Origin: Helicobacter monodelphidis
Lineage (GTDB): Bacteria; Campylobacterota; Campylobacteria; Campylobacterales; Helicobacteraceae
Direction of reading: 5' to 3'
Length of the DNA: 64,000 nucleotides
Assembly: GCF_003288845.1 (NCBI RefSeq)
Contig: NZ_NHYN01000005.1
Location: 1 to 64,000, forward strand
Every line of letters starts with the position of its first letter. Position 1 is the stretch's first letter. Under the pieces are notes generated by a model, which did not search any database, was not told the DNA's origin, and saw only the letters and a list, made by a program, of their open reading frames with translations. Made by a program: the position numbers and the translations under genes. Below, in pieces: positions 52,521 through 62,025 of this stretch.

Positions 52521-54056
52521 ATGCACGGCAAAATTGTCAGCTATCAAGATTTTACCGGTCGGGGTGTTGTTATTAATATTTCTAAAACACTTTTTGATTT
52601 TAATAAAGAAAGTTGGCATGATCCAAAAATTGTTCCTACTGTGGGTTTATATGTTGAATATCGTGCTGATGGACAAAGGGTTACAGATATCCATTCTTCT
52701 AAATTTCAGAACTTTTCTGATGAGGCATTGATTAGAGAGTATGATTTTTGGCGAACAGAGACTGATGACCAGCTGGAAGAAATTACTGAAAAAGCAAGAA
52801 TGAATACAATTAAGGCTATCTATCGAACAACAAATTATGCAAATTTACAGGATATTGATGTAACAATTACTGTCGCCCAAGCAATTAAAAATTACTTTAC
52901 ATTAGAAAATGCAACGATTGATATGTTGGGAGAATTGGCAAAAGACAGTAAAACATTATTGTTGAATTATCATTTAATGAAGAGATTTATTCTGAAAGCT
53001 TTAGATACATTCTTGTTTCTTGATAAAACTATTACGCGCGATCGTTTTTTGCAATATACAGGTGTTATTACGCGTTTAGAAAATTCCTATCGTGGTATGG
53101 TGCGTTATAATAATATGAATACAAAGGTACTTTTTGAGGAATATTTTTTACGTTATCAAACCCATTATCAGGCTCTTGTAGCGGCAATTTCAGGGAATCA
53201 GGAATCTTTGTCATTGTGTAGTCGTCAAGAGAAAGTTACTGGCGTGGAGATTCAGAAGTTACGATCCAAGCTTGAAATTCTCCAAGCTAAAAAAGTTGCA
53301 CAAGAAAATAAAGGTGAGGCAGCAAATGCGAAAGTGATTGCTAATATTGAACAAGAAATGGCAACAATCCAAGATAGTATCGATGATAAGACACAAGCTT
53401 TAGAGGGCAGCAATAACCAATTTCAAAATATTTCACAATTTATTGATACTCTTACAGCGATTAAGGATTCCTTTTATAAGCGTCATTATGACACTTTTAA
53501 TGTTGTTTTTCAGAGCAATTTTAATCGTATTACAAAAAAATTGAAAGAGGGTTTAGATTTATGTGGAACACTTTTAGATGACCAAATTTGGGAGCTTTCT
53601 TCTAAATCTGCCTCTTTAAAAGGGCAATACTTTAAGGGGGGTGCGGAGGAAAATTTATGTGCTGTAAATTTTGCACGACTTTATCTTAGTCATCTTGATA
53701 AAGCCCTGTTACGCGATACAGAGGAGGAGCTTTATCGTTATTGCCAGAAAATTGATAAACAGGAAAAAAAGTATTATTTAATCATCTCTAATAATGTTGA
53801 TTTGATGGTTGGCGTCAAAGTGAAGCTTCTGATGACAAACAAATATAATATTATTAAAGTTGCTCATAAACTGATTTCTCTTCAAAGCTCTCTTTCTGAA
53901 ATTGTATTTGAGATGATATATGTAGATGAAGATATAGAATCACTAACCGTGGAACAGGTAAAAGAGGAAATACAAGATTCTAAGTTGAATCGTAATGTTG
54001 AAATACAAATGATTTCCAAGGTGCAGAAAGTTGATGGGTTGAAAATTCGGTCTTAA
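52521..54056 (+). CDS. Unknown protein: cold-shock-like N-terminus, long coil, receiver-like C-terminus
   Basis: 511 residues. The first 60 (HGKIVSYQDFTGRGVV ... SWHDPKIVPTVGLYVEY) look like an OB/cold-shock fold. Residues about 150-400 are helical with a strong coiled coil near 240-300. The last 100 (KKYYLIISNNVDLMVG and following) alternate strands and helices like a receiver without a clear phosphoacceptor. No family recognised. It ends against flhX with a 4-base convergent overlap. AGAAGGAGGG precedes the ATG. Confidence 0.85.
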   Translation: MHGKIVSYQDFTGRGVVINISKTLFDFNKESWHDPKIVPTVGLYVEYRADGQRVTDIHSSKFQNFSDEALIREYDFWRTETDDQLEEITEKARMNTIKAIYRTTNYANLQDIDVTITVAQAIKNYFTLENATIDMLGELAKDSKTLLLNYHLMKRFILKALDTFLFLDKTITRDRFLQYTGVITRLENSYRGMVRYNNMNTKVLFEEYFLRYQTHYQALVAAISGNQESLSLCSRQEKVTGVEIQKLRSKLEILQAKKVAQENKGEAANAKVIANIEQEMATIQDSIDDKTQALEGSNNQFQNISQFIDTLTAIKDSFYKRHYDTFNVVFQSNFNRITKKLKEGLDLCGTLLDDQIWELSSKSASLKGQYFKGGAEENLCAVNFARLYLSHLDKALLRDTEEELYRYCQKIDKQEKKYYLIISNNVDLMVGVKVKLLMTNKYNIIKVAHKLISLQSSLSEIVFEMIYVDEDIESLTVEQVKEEIQDSKLNRNVEIQMISKVQKVDGLKIRS

Positions 54057-54322
54057 CGGCTCATTTGGGCTTTTTGTTCACTTTCGTACAGCCATACAAA
54101 GACTTCTACAACAGCTTGATATAGAGCTTGAGGAATTTCTGCATCAACTTCAGCCTTTAGCAAAGAGTCCACAAGCATCTCATTTTGAAATAAGGGCACA
54201 TCAAATTCTTTTGCTTTTTCGATGATCTTATCTGCAATATGTCCCTTCCCTTTTGCAACAAGTTTTGGTGCTCTGTCTGTTTCTCGATTGTATGCAAGTG
54301 CAGCTGCTTTTGCGTGATTCAT
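54053..54322 (-). CDS. flhX: FlhX, FlhB C-terminal domain-like protein
   Basis: 89 residues that match the cytoplasmic C-domain of FlhB/YscU (AAALAYNRETDRAPKLVAKGKGHIADKI then FDVPLFQNEMLVDSLL). It corresponds to the form after the NPTH cleavage and may substitute for FlhBcc in the flagellar export gate, as described for H. pylori. Confidence 0.9.
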   Translation of the reverse strand: MNHAKAAALAYNRETDRAPKLVAKGKGHIADKIIEKAKEFDVPLFQNEMLVDSLLKAEVDAEIPQALYQAVVEVFVWLYESEQKAQMSR

Positions 54323-54334
54323 GATTTTGTCCCC

Positions 54335-56263
54335 CTAATCAATGAGTTGTTGATTGAATGTTTGGTCTTCTTTTGGATAGGAAATATCTGTATAGTAGTA
54401 TATTTCATTGTCTTTATTTCGTTGATATACTCCTTGAGGTATGGCAAATCGACGTTGCAAACCCGGTTCTTTTTTTAGTAGTTTATCATAAAAGTATGCA
54501 AACACAGGAGCACTTGTTACCCCTCCAGTTTCTCTCCTACCTAAAGTAGAGCTATCATCGCGCCCATACCACACAATCGTTTGGATTGTTGGAGAAAAAC
54601 CACAAAACCATGCATCTACATTACCATTTGTTGAACCAGTTTTTCCTGCAATTTCGATACCCTTTACCCTTGCACGTCTGCCTGTTCCTTTATTTACAGC
54701 ATTACGCAATAAATCAATCATCAAGAAAGCTTGCCTTGCTTCTGTGATTTTTGTCGCTTTTTCATTAAATCTGACTTCACGATGATGAATGTCTGTAATG
54801 GAATCAATCAGCATAGGTTCCATGATTGTGCCATAGTTAGAAAAGAGGGTGTAAGCACGACTCATATCCATCAACGAGACTCCAAAGCTTCCTAGTGAAA
54901 TTGTTAAATCTTTAGGGACATCTGTGAAACCATAATGGGTAACCATTTGCCAAATGCGCTCAAACCCAACGCTCTCAACAAGGTTGATTGTTGCAAGATT
55001 TAAGGATTGTTCTACTGCATACTTAAGCGTTACAATTCCATTAAAGCTACTACTATAATTCTTGGGTGTCCATAATTTTCTTTTTCCGCCTGGAAGAACA
55101 TATTCATAAGTTCTTGCAATATCTGCAAGTAAATCACTTTCAGAGAATTGAAAATCGAGTGCGGCTTGATAAATAAAAGGTTTGAAGCTACTACCCGGTT
55201 GCCTTTTTGCCTGTGTTGCACGATTAAAATTGCTTTTTTCAAAATCTACTCCACCTGTGATGGCAAGGATTCTTCCCGTTTGATTCTCTAAAACAATCAT
55301 AGCACCGTTAAGTGTTGAGTTATCCTTATCTTTTTGTCTTGATTTGATACCTTCATAGCCGTATATAAGGGCTTCTTGTGCAATTTCCTGATAATCCAAA
55401 TCAACGGTTAACTTAATAGTGTAGCCCCCACTTTTTAAATCTTGCATATCTTTGAGTTGCTTTAAAACCTCAACAACGACATAAGGAGCAACATTCTTAC
55501 TTAAAGTGTCATCATAAATCTTAGGGACTTCTTCTACGCCCTGATCCAATTCTTCTTTACTGATCCAGCCTAGTGTGTACATTCTTTGCAGAATACTGTT
55601 GGCACGTCCTAGTGCAAATTCAAGTTTTTTTGTAGGGTCATAGAATGTTGGGGCACGGACAAGCCCAACAAGTAAGGCGGATTCTTTAAGTGTTAAGCGG
55701 TCTAAATCTTTTTTAAAATAGCCCAACCCGGCAGTACGGATACCATAATAGCCATGTCCAAAATAAGCACGATTTAAATAACGTTCTAAAATTTCTTCTT
55801 TTGTTAATTCTTGTTCTACGCGAATAGCAAGAAGAGCTTCTTTAATTTTGCGATCCAATGTTCTTTCTGGTGTAAGTACAACATTTTTAATGAGTTGCTG
55901 TGTGATTGTGCTTCCCCCTTCCACCATTTTCCCGCTAGCAATATTTTTTACCATTGCCCTTGCAATAGCATCAAAATTGACTCCAATATGTTCAAAAAAA
56001 AGCGTATCTTCAACGGCTGCTAATGCTTCAATGACTCTTGGAGGGAGTTCTTCAAATGGGGCATAGAATCGAAATTCTTTATCAAATAGATTAGCAATTA
56101 ACCTTCCTTTTCTATCCACAATTTGTGTGGTTAGTGGAGGATTATAATGGACAACCTTATCCAAATCAAAACGGATGTCGTTATAGTGATGAACGATAAT
56201 GGCAACAACACCGACTATTGCAAGAATCATCAAAATAAGGACTGTTTTAAAAAAAGTTTTCAT
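54335..56263 (-). CDS. Class A penicillin-binding protein 1A
   Basis: 642 residues. N-terminal membrane helix, then glycosyltransferase domain (EDTLFFEHIGVNF near 87, EGGSTITQQLIKN, KEALLAI) and transpeptidase domain with SSFK near 345, SLN and KTGSTNGNVDAW near 540. It builds and cross-links peptidoglycan in the periplasm. Minus strand; diverges from the Na/Pi gene. Confidence 0.95.
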   Translation of the reverse strand: MKTFFKTVLILMILAIVGVVAIIVHHYNDIRFDLDKVVHYNPPLTTQIVDRKGRLIANLFDKEFRFYAPFEELPPRVIEALAAVEDTLFFEHIGVNFDAIARAMVKNIASGKMVEGGSTITQQLIKNVVLTPERTLDRKIKEALLAIRVEQELTKEEILERYLNRAYFGHGYYGIRTAGLGYFKKDLDRLTLKESALLVGLVRAPTFYDPTKKLEFALGRANSILQRMYTLGWISKEELDQGVEEVPKIYDDTLSKNVAPYVVVEVLKQLKDMQDLKSGGYTIKLTVDLDYQEIAQEALIYGYEGIKSRQKDKDNSTLNGAMIVLENQTGRILAITGGVDFEKSNFNRATQAKRQPGSSFKPFIYQAALDFQFSESDLLADIARTYEYVLPGGKRKLWTPKNYSSSFNGIVTLKYAVEQSLNLATINLVESVGFERIWQMVTHYGFTDVPKDLTISLGSFGVSLMDMSRAYTLFSNYGTIMEPMLIDSITDIHHREVRFNEKATKITEARQAFLMIDLLRNAVNKGTGRRARVKGIEIAGKTGSTNGNVDAWFCGFSPTIQTIVWYGRDDSSTLGRRETGGVTSAPVFAYFYDKLLKKEPGLQRRFAIPQGVYQRNKDNEIYYYTDISYPKEDQTFNQQLID

Positions 56264-56464
56264 TCGTTAAAAACCTCTGCTCAAAAATAATAACCTGATG
56301 CTGGATTATATCAGATAATATCTTAGTTTAGCAATGATTCTTGCGTTTTATGCGAGAGGCTACAGGTTAAGAAGGGAGTGTTATAGAAATTTTTGTAAAA
56401 AATTATGGAATCTTTTAAGTTACATAGCGATAAAATTCAGTCTTATCTAAAAAAGGAGGGTGGA

Positions 56465-58255
56465 ATGCGTCAAGTTGGGTTGGCAGTGGGTATTGTTTTG
56501 CTACTTTACTTTTTCTCTACAAATGCAGAATTGAGCCAGATTTTGGCAGGTGTAGCTATTTTGCTTTTTGGTATTTCTAGTTTAGGAAATGGCTTTAAAA
56601 GTTTTAGTGATGGTTTATTAGAGAAAGTTCTAAAGAAATCAACTTCTACAACACCAAAAAGTATCACTTTTGGAACAATTGCGACGGTGATTATGCAGTC
56701 TTCAACCTTGGTGTCTGTGATTTCTATTTCTTTCCTATCCGCAGGATTAATTACCCTTGCACGTGGGCTTGGTGTTGTGTTTGGAGCAAATCTAGGAAAT
56801 TCTGCTGGTTCGTGGATTATTGTTGGATTAAGTAATATTAAAATTTCTGACTTGGCTCTTCCGTTGGTTGTTGTTGGAGCGTTGTTATCCTTACAAAAAG
56901 CAAAGCTTTACAAAGGTTTGGGGGGGGTTTTTATCGGTCTTGGCTTTTTCTTTTTGGGTGTTGCTTATATTAAAGATGGTTTTAGTGCATCAGGCGATAT
57001 GATTAACTTTGCACAATTTAGTGCTGATGGTTATCTTGGTGCGTTTATTTTTTGTGGTGTTGGTGCATTGTTGACTGGAATTGTGCAATCAAGTCATGCA
57101 ACTTTGGCGATGATTCTTCTTGCTTTATCTGCTGGGCAATTAACTTATGAAAATGCCCTTGCAGCAACATTGGGTACAAGTGTTGGAGGTGTTGTCACGG
57201 CTGTTGTTGCTTCATTAAGTGCAAATATTGAAGGGAAGAAGCTTGCCATAGGAAATTGTGTATTTAATTTTACAATCGCCATTATCGTTTTAGCCTTGTT
57301 CCCTCTTTTTGTGCAACTTGTGAATTTTGGTTCTTCAACATTTGGAATTGCAGAGGACAACTATGCCTTAAAAGTTGCATTTTTTCACACATTGTTTAAT
57401 TTAATCGCTGTTTTGATTATTTCGCCTTTTATCCCACAAATTGTTGCATTTTTAGATAAAACGGTGAAAGCACCTAAAGATAAGGATATTAGTGCACCAG
57501 AATTCTTAAAATACGAAATTATTGAGTATCCTGATGAAGCGTTGAATGCGATTGAAAATGAGATTAAGCATCTCTATGACAATGCTTTTGCGATAATTGT
57601 GCACACTCTTGGTTTTAGTCGGGAAGATATACGTTCTCAAGAGGAATTAAGCGAATTAGTTAAAAAACCTTGGTATAAGGGAGATGTTGATATAGACTAT
57701 CTTTATCAGAAAAAAATTAAAGCTTTGTTTGATGCAATTATGGATTTTTCATCAGAGGCACAAGCATACATTGATGACCAAAGTCGTATTGAAAGGGTTT
57801 ATAGTCTTAAAGTTGCGGCAAGAAGTTTGCTTGAAGCAGTGAAGATTCTTAAGCTTGCACAAAAAAATCTAAAGACTTATTCCACCTCCCCAAATCCAGC
57901 TTTAAGTGGATTATACAATACTCTAAGGATGGAATTGGCAGAGCTTTTGCGTAGTGGTGAGGATTTAAAAAAGATGACGCCTGAGAATATTGCACTGATT
58001 GTTTCTCAATTAAATGAGGCAAAGAAATTCTTTGAAGTCAGAGATAAGGAAGCACTTTCAAAGGTCGAAGCATTAATTTCTGAAAAGAAAATCACAGTTA
58101 GTCAAGGTACATCTGTCTTAAATGATTCTTCATTTATTGATAATATCTCTAAAGAAATTATTGAGGCTATTCGTATTATTTATGCTCATTTTGTCCAACG
58201 TGCCACAGCTGATGATCAGGATGATGGTAGTTTTGAAAGAGAATATGATTCTTAG
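56465..58255 (+). CDS. Na/Pi cotransporter with PhoU-like tail (NptA family)
   Basis: 596 residues from ATG 56465, which has a perfect AAAGGAGG; the frame also starts at ATG 56405 (616 residues) but without ribosome site. Two repeats carry the QSS motif, IMQSSTLVSVI and GIVQSSHATLAM, the sodium-phosphate binding core, within about nine membrane segments. Residues after about 370 form a PhoU-like helical domain. A run of eight G (56930-56937) lies in the coding sequence; slippage would truncate it. Confidence 0.9.
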   Translation: MRQVGLAVGIVLLLYFFSTNAELSQILAGVAILLFGISSLGNGFKSFSDGLLEKVLKKSTSTTPKSITFGTIATVIMQSSTLVSVISISFLSAGLITLARGLGVVFGANLGNSAGSWIIVGLSNIKISDLALPLVVVGALLSLQKAKLYKGLGGVFIGLGFFFLGVAYIKDGFSASGDMINFAQFSADGYLGAFIFCGVGALLTGIVQSSHATLAMILLALSAGQLTYENALAATLGTSVGGVVTAVVASLSANIEGKKLAIGNCVFNFTIAIIVLALFPLFVQLVNFGSSTFGIAEDNYALKVAFFHTLFNLIAVLIISPFIPQIVAFLDKTVKAPKDKDISAPEFLKYEIIEYPDEALNAIENEIKHLYDNAFAIIVHTLGFSREDIRSQEELSELVKKPWYKGDVDIDYLYQKKIKALFDAIMDFSSEAQAYIDDQSRIERVYSLKVAARSLLEAVKILKLAQKNLKTYSTSPNPALSGLYNTLRMELAELLRSGEDLKKMTPENIALIVSQLNEAKKFFEVRDKEALSKVEALISEKKITVSQGTSVLNDSSFIDNISKEIIEAIRIIYAHFVQRATADDQDDGSFEREYDS

Positions 58256-58340
58256 GCCTTTAAGTGAATGATTGCAGAAGTGTTCCAGAGATTTGCTAAA
58301 ATCTAACACAAGTCTCTGGAAAAGTTTTAATGTGAGAGGG

Positions 58341-59027
58341 TCATTCCATTGTGAGTTTGTAGCCTACACCAGAAAGATTACGGATAATGTTTTGGTGAGA
58401 TTTTTTGCGAATGGAATTAATATGCATACGAAGTGTATCCAAAGTCATGGGAGTCTCACCCCAAATCATTGATTGAAATTCATCATAAGATACAACACCA
58501 CCTCTATATTGCAACAATAATGAGAGTATTTTATTCTCTTTTTTTGTTAAAACAACAGATTTAGAGCCATCATAAAGTGTCATTTCAATTGGATTATAGC
58601 TTAAGTTATTTCCCAAAGACACAGTTGTTTTAGTTATTTTCTTGGGTGTATTTGCAAGAAGGATGATGGATAATTCTTCTAAATCAATGGGTTTCTTCAA
58701 AATAGAACAAGCACCCAAATCATAGCTTTCAATCAAATTTTCGCGTGTTCCAAAAGCGGTAATAATGACTACAGCAACACGCGGATTTATATCTCTAACT
58801 TCCTTAATGAACTCTAATCCACTCATCTTGGGTAAATCAAGGTCGGTGATAATTACATGTGGAGACTTTTCTTGGAAAATTTTTAAAGCTTTTTTTCCTT
58901 CTCCTACGCTGTAAAGGGCTTTTGCATGCCGCCTTAAATGACGATCAATGAGATTGCGGAGGTCTACATCGTCCTCAACTAGTAATATTTCTGTATCATG
59001 AAGATCATCAAGAATATCTCTTTTCAT
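58341..59027 (-). CDS. OmpR-type response regulator
   Basis: 228 residues. Receiver domain with acidic VEDD near 18, phospho-Asp in IITDLDLPKMSG near 61, T/S position in VVIITAFG, and KKPID with Lys near 111. The C-terminal OmpR winged helix (LTKKENKILSLLLQYRGGVVSYDEFQSMIW; RMHINSIRKK) binds DNA. Divergent from a degenerate kinase at 59105, with 77 bases between. Confidence 0.93.
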   Translation of the reverse strand: MKRDILDDLHDTEILLVEDDVDLRNLIDRHLRRHAKALYSVGEGKKALKIFQEKSPHVIITDLDLPKMSGLEFIKEVRDINPRVAVVIITAFGTRENLIESYDLGACSILKKPIDLEELSIILLANTPKKITKTTVSLGNNLSYNPIEMTLYDGSKSVVLTKKENKILSLLLQYRGGVVSYDEFQSMIWGETPMTLDTLRMHINSIRKKSHQNIIRNLSGVGYKLTME

Positions 59028-59104
59028 GTCCGTTCTCCTATTTTTAATGATTTTTGAGATAAAATTCCAATTGACAAAACTCTATAAAAGGAGGTTCTGC
59101 AACT

Positions 59105-59860
59105 GTGATTATCTCATATTTCGATAAAACTAAGATAAAAAATGATGAAAATTGCAATAAAAACCTAAATACGATGATTAAAAGTCCGCAAAATTCGGAT
59201 TTGAAGGCATTAGAATTTGGGGGTGAATTTTCTGCTTTTTTAGAAAATATGCGGAAGTTTTTTCATGATTATCGTCAACCATTGAGTACTTTAAAGCTAT
59301 TAGGTAGTGATATTCTTGAGGCGTATCGTTATCATGAAATTGATGAAAAATATTTGAATGAATATGCTAGGGTGCTTATAAAGCAGGTTAATCACCTAGA
59401 CTCTCTTGTCGAAGGCTTGAGTGAAAAAATACAAAAAAATAGCCAAATTCAAATACAAAACCATTGGCAATTATTTTCTGTTTGTACTATTTTAGAATCC
59501 TTAAAATCTTTTTTTGAGTCATTTGAAATAGGGGTGCAGATTCAAGAAGATGTATTGATTCTAGGAGAGGTGGGCGAGGAATACCGAATGCGAACACTTT
59601 TTTTGCTTTGTTTGCAGGGTATTGAGTCTTATATGCAAAATAAGAATCATCAAGGTGTAATCACATTAGATTCAGGACGATTCTCTTTTAGGATAGCTCA
59701 CTTTTCGCGAGAAGAATTTTTTGCAAATCCTAAAGTTGAGTCTTTTGTGTGGTTTATGCGAAGCTATCACCGACATTTCAAGAATTCTAAAAAAGATGTG
59801 GATATAGAGGTTGTAGAAGAATTAAGTTCTCACTTTGAATTAAGATTTTTACCACATTAG
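59105..59860 (+). CDS. Degenerate histidine-kinase-like protein
   Basis: 251 residues from GTG 59105, 10 bases after AAAAGGAGG. It has an H-box FFHDYRQPLSTLKLLG near 54, of the HxWRQPL type common in Campylobacterota kinases, and a coiled dimer region. The C-terminal half has the size of an ATPase domain but the N, G1 and G2 boxes are not visible (no DxGxG). It may be phosphorylated by another kinase or act as a phosphatase of the response regulator next door. No membrane segment, so cytosolic. Confidence 0.7.
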   Translation: MIISYFDKTKIKNDENCNKNLNTMIKSPQNSDLKALEFGGEFSAFLENMRKFFHDYRQPLSTLKLLGSDILEAYRYHEIDEKYLNEYARVLIKQVNHLDSLVEGLSEKIQKNSQIQIQNHWQLFSVCTILESLKSFFESFEIGVQIQEDVLILGEVGEEYRMRTLFLLCLQGIESYMQNKNHQGVITLDSGRFSFRIAHFSREEFFANPKVESFVWFMRSYHRHFKNSKKDVDIEVVEELSSHFELRFLPH

Positions 59861-59993
59861 TTGGGGTAAGTCTGTGCTTTAGGGGAGTTATATTTTTAAA
59901 TATTTCTCAAAAAGTATAAAATTTATTGTAATTTGTTAACTTCTTTGTGTATAATTCTCTTTGCTTTCAAGAATTTGTTGTGGGAGGTTTGTT

Positions 59994-60452
59994 GTGAGAC
60001 AATATAGAGACAGCTTTGAAACAATTTTGGAAAGGTTGCATCTTTCTATACGAAAGAATGGCTTGAAAAACTCCAAGCAGCGGGAGTATATCCTTAAAGT
60101 TTTGTATGAGAATGGTGGGCATCTTTCTCCTGAAGAAATTTTTACTATCGCACGCAAGAATCATAAAGGTGCAAGCCTAAGTTCCATTTATCGTATTTTA
60201 GCTTTCTTAGAAAAGGAAGGTTTTGTTCTATCTATTGAGGTGGACAGCAGTGGTAGAAAGTATGAGATTGCTGGTGGGCTTCATCACGATCACATTATTT
60301 GTACAGAATGTGGTGAGATTATTGAATTCTATAATGAGGCTTTAGAACAACTACAAAATGAAATTGTCAAATCCTATGAAGCTGTATTGGTGAGTCATGA
60401 TATGCGGTTATTTGTATCGTGTAAGCAATGTTTACAAAAAAGAACTTCTTAA
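59994..60452 (+). CDS. fur: Ferric uptake regulator Fur
   Basis: 152 residues. GLKNSKQREYILKVLYENGGHLSPEEIF helix-turn-helix region, SLSSIYRILAFLEKEG, HHDHIICTECGEIIEF metal site and C-terminal CKQC. Start GTG 59994, six bases after GGGAGG; the frame extends to 59961 without a better site. Iron-dependent repressor. Confidence 0.94.
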   Translation: MRQYRDSFETILERLHLSIRKNGLKNSKQREYILKVLYENGGHLSPEEIFTIARKNHKGASLSSIYRILAFLEKEGFVLSIEVDSSGRKYEIAGGLHHDHIICTECGEIIEFYNEALEQLQNEIVKSYEAVLVSHDMRLFVSCKQCLQKRTS

Positions 60453-60466
60453 CCTTCAGTGATCAG

Positions 60467-60489
60467 TACACTTGGTTTTTCCAAGTGTA
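60467..60489 (+). terminator. Hairpin downstream of fur
   Basis: TACACTTGG, TTTTT loop, CCAAGTGTA: perfect nine-base stem 15 bases after the fur stop. No T run follows, but position and stem strength suggest it ends or protects the fur mRNA. Confidence 0.55.
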
Positions 60490-60597
60490 TAGTCAAAATT
60501 TCATAACTTTTACTCATTATTCCTGTGAAAATAAACTTTTTTTGGTTATAATTCGCTTTCTGATTGGGTATTTTAGTATTTTTGAGGGAATGGAATA

Positions 60598-62025
60598 ATG
60601 AAAAAAATTGCAATTATTGGACGTCCAAATGTTGGAAAAAGTTCTCTTTTTAATCGTTTTTTGCAAAGTCGCAAGGCCATTACTTCTGATTTGGCAGGAA
60701 CGACACATGATGTGAAGCGGGATTGCATAGAATTAGAGGGTTTATCGCTATCCTTGAGTGATACTGGCGGAATTGAAGAGAGAAATCATCAAGAAACCAT
60801 GTTTTTATTTAAAAGTATCAAAGAGCAGGCGTTAAAGGAAGCGGGATTGGCTGATTTGATTCTTTTTGTCGTTGATGGCAAATTAGCTCCATTAGATGAA
60901 GATTTATCTCTTTTTCGTGACCTACAAAAGTTAAAAATTCCTCTTTTTTTGGTGGTAAATAAATTGGATAATGCTAAAGAAGAGGAGCGCATACATTCTT
61001 TTGTTGTTTTTGGCATTTCAGAAATTTTTGCGGTTTCTATTACTCATAATCGTGGCTTTGCTGCATTAAAATCAGCAATCATTAAGGTATTAAATATTCA
61101 GCCTTTAAGATATGAATTTAGTGATGGTTTTATGGGGTCATTAGAAGAAGAGATGTTAAGTTTAGGATTACATCAGGATAAAACACAAGAAGAAGAATAT
61201 GATGAAATTAAAACAGCCATTATTGGTAGGGTTAATGTCGGTAAAAGTTCCTTATTGAATGCACTCTTAGGCGAAGAACGTTCTATCGTTTCAGAAGTTG
61301 CTGGGACGACGATTGACCCAATCGATGAGAGTTTTTATTATGAAGGCAAAAAATTAACCTTTATTGATACGGCAGGTTTGAGACGCAAAGGTAAGATTGA
61401 GGGGATTGAGAAATATGCTTTGCAGCGAACAAGAGAAATGCTTGACCAGCATGCCCATATTGCTTTATTGGTGCTTGATGCTTCAGCACCACTTGTTGAG
61501 CTTGATGAAAAAATTGGCTCCTTAGTGCTTGAGTATGGTTTAGGTGTTGTTATTGTTTTGAATAAATGGGATGTTCGTCATAAGGAAATTGAAGAAATTA
61601 AAAAAGATATTAAGGAACGTTTTAAATATCTGTCTTACGCCCCTATTGTAACCATCTCTGCAAAGAATAAAAAACACATTATGCAGCTAAAAGAAGCAAT
61701 CATAAAAGTGTATCAACAGTTGATTTATCGTATTCCTACGGCAATGTTAAATAAAACAATTCTTGATGCGTATTCTAAACATCCCATTCCTAGCAAAAAG
61801 GGCAAAATTGTTCGCATTTATTACGCCACACAGTATAAAATTGCCCCACCACATATTTCTTTGGTAATGAATCGCCCAAAAGCTTTACATTTTAGCTATA
61901 AACGTTATTTGATTAATCAATTGCGTAAAGAATTTGGCTTTAGCGGTGTTCCCATTTTTATTGAAGCAAAGAAAAAAGGTGAACGTTCTGTTGATGGTGA
62001 GTGTATGCAAGAGGAGCAGAATTGA
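60598..62025 (+). CDS. der: Ribosome assembly GTPase Der (EngA)
   Basis: 475 residues with two GTPase domains (GRPNVGKSSLFN near 8, GRVNVGKSSLLN near 210; DTGGIEE and DTAGLRRKG; NKLD and NKWD) and a C-terminal KH-like domain. Needed for 50S subunit maturation. The following gene starts inside its end. Confidence 0.97.
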   Translation: MKKIAIIGRPNVGKSSLFNRFLQSRKAITSDLAGTTHDVKRDCIELEGLSLSLSDTGGIEERNHQETMFLFKSIKEQALKEAGLADLILFVVDGKLAPLDEDLSLFRDLQKLKIPLFLVVNKLDNAKEEERIHSFVVFGISEIFAVSITHNRGFAALKSAIIKVLNIQPLRYEFSDGFMGSLEEEMLSLGLHQDKTQEEEYDEIKTAIIGRVNVGKSSLLNALLGEERSIVSEVAGTTIDPIDESFYYEGKKLTFIDTAGLRRKGKIEGIEKYALQRTREMLDQHAHIALLVLDASAPLVELDEKIGSLVLEYGLGVVIVLNKWDVRHKEIEEIKKDIKERFKYLSYAPIVTISAKNKKHIMQLKEAIIKVYQQLIYRIPTAMLNKTILDAYSKHPIPSKKGKIVRIYYATQYKIAPPHISLVMNRPKALHFSYKRYLINQLRKEFGFSGVPIFIEAKKKGERSVDGECMQEEQN

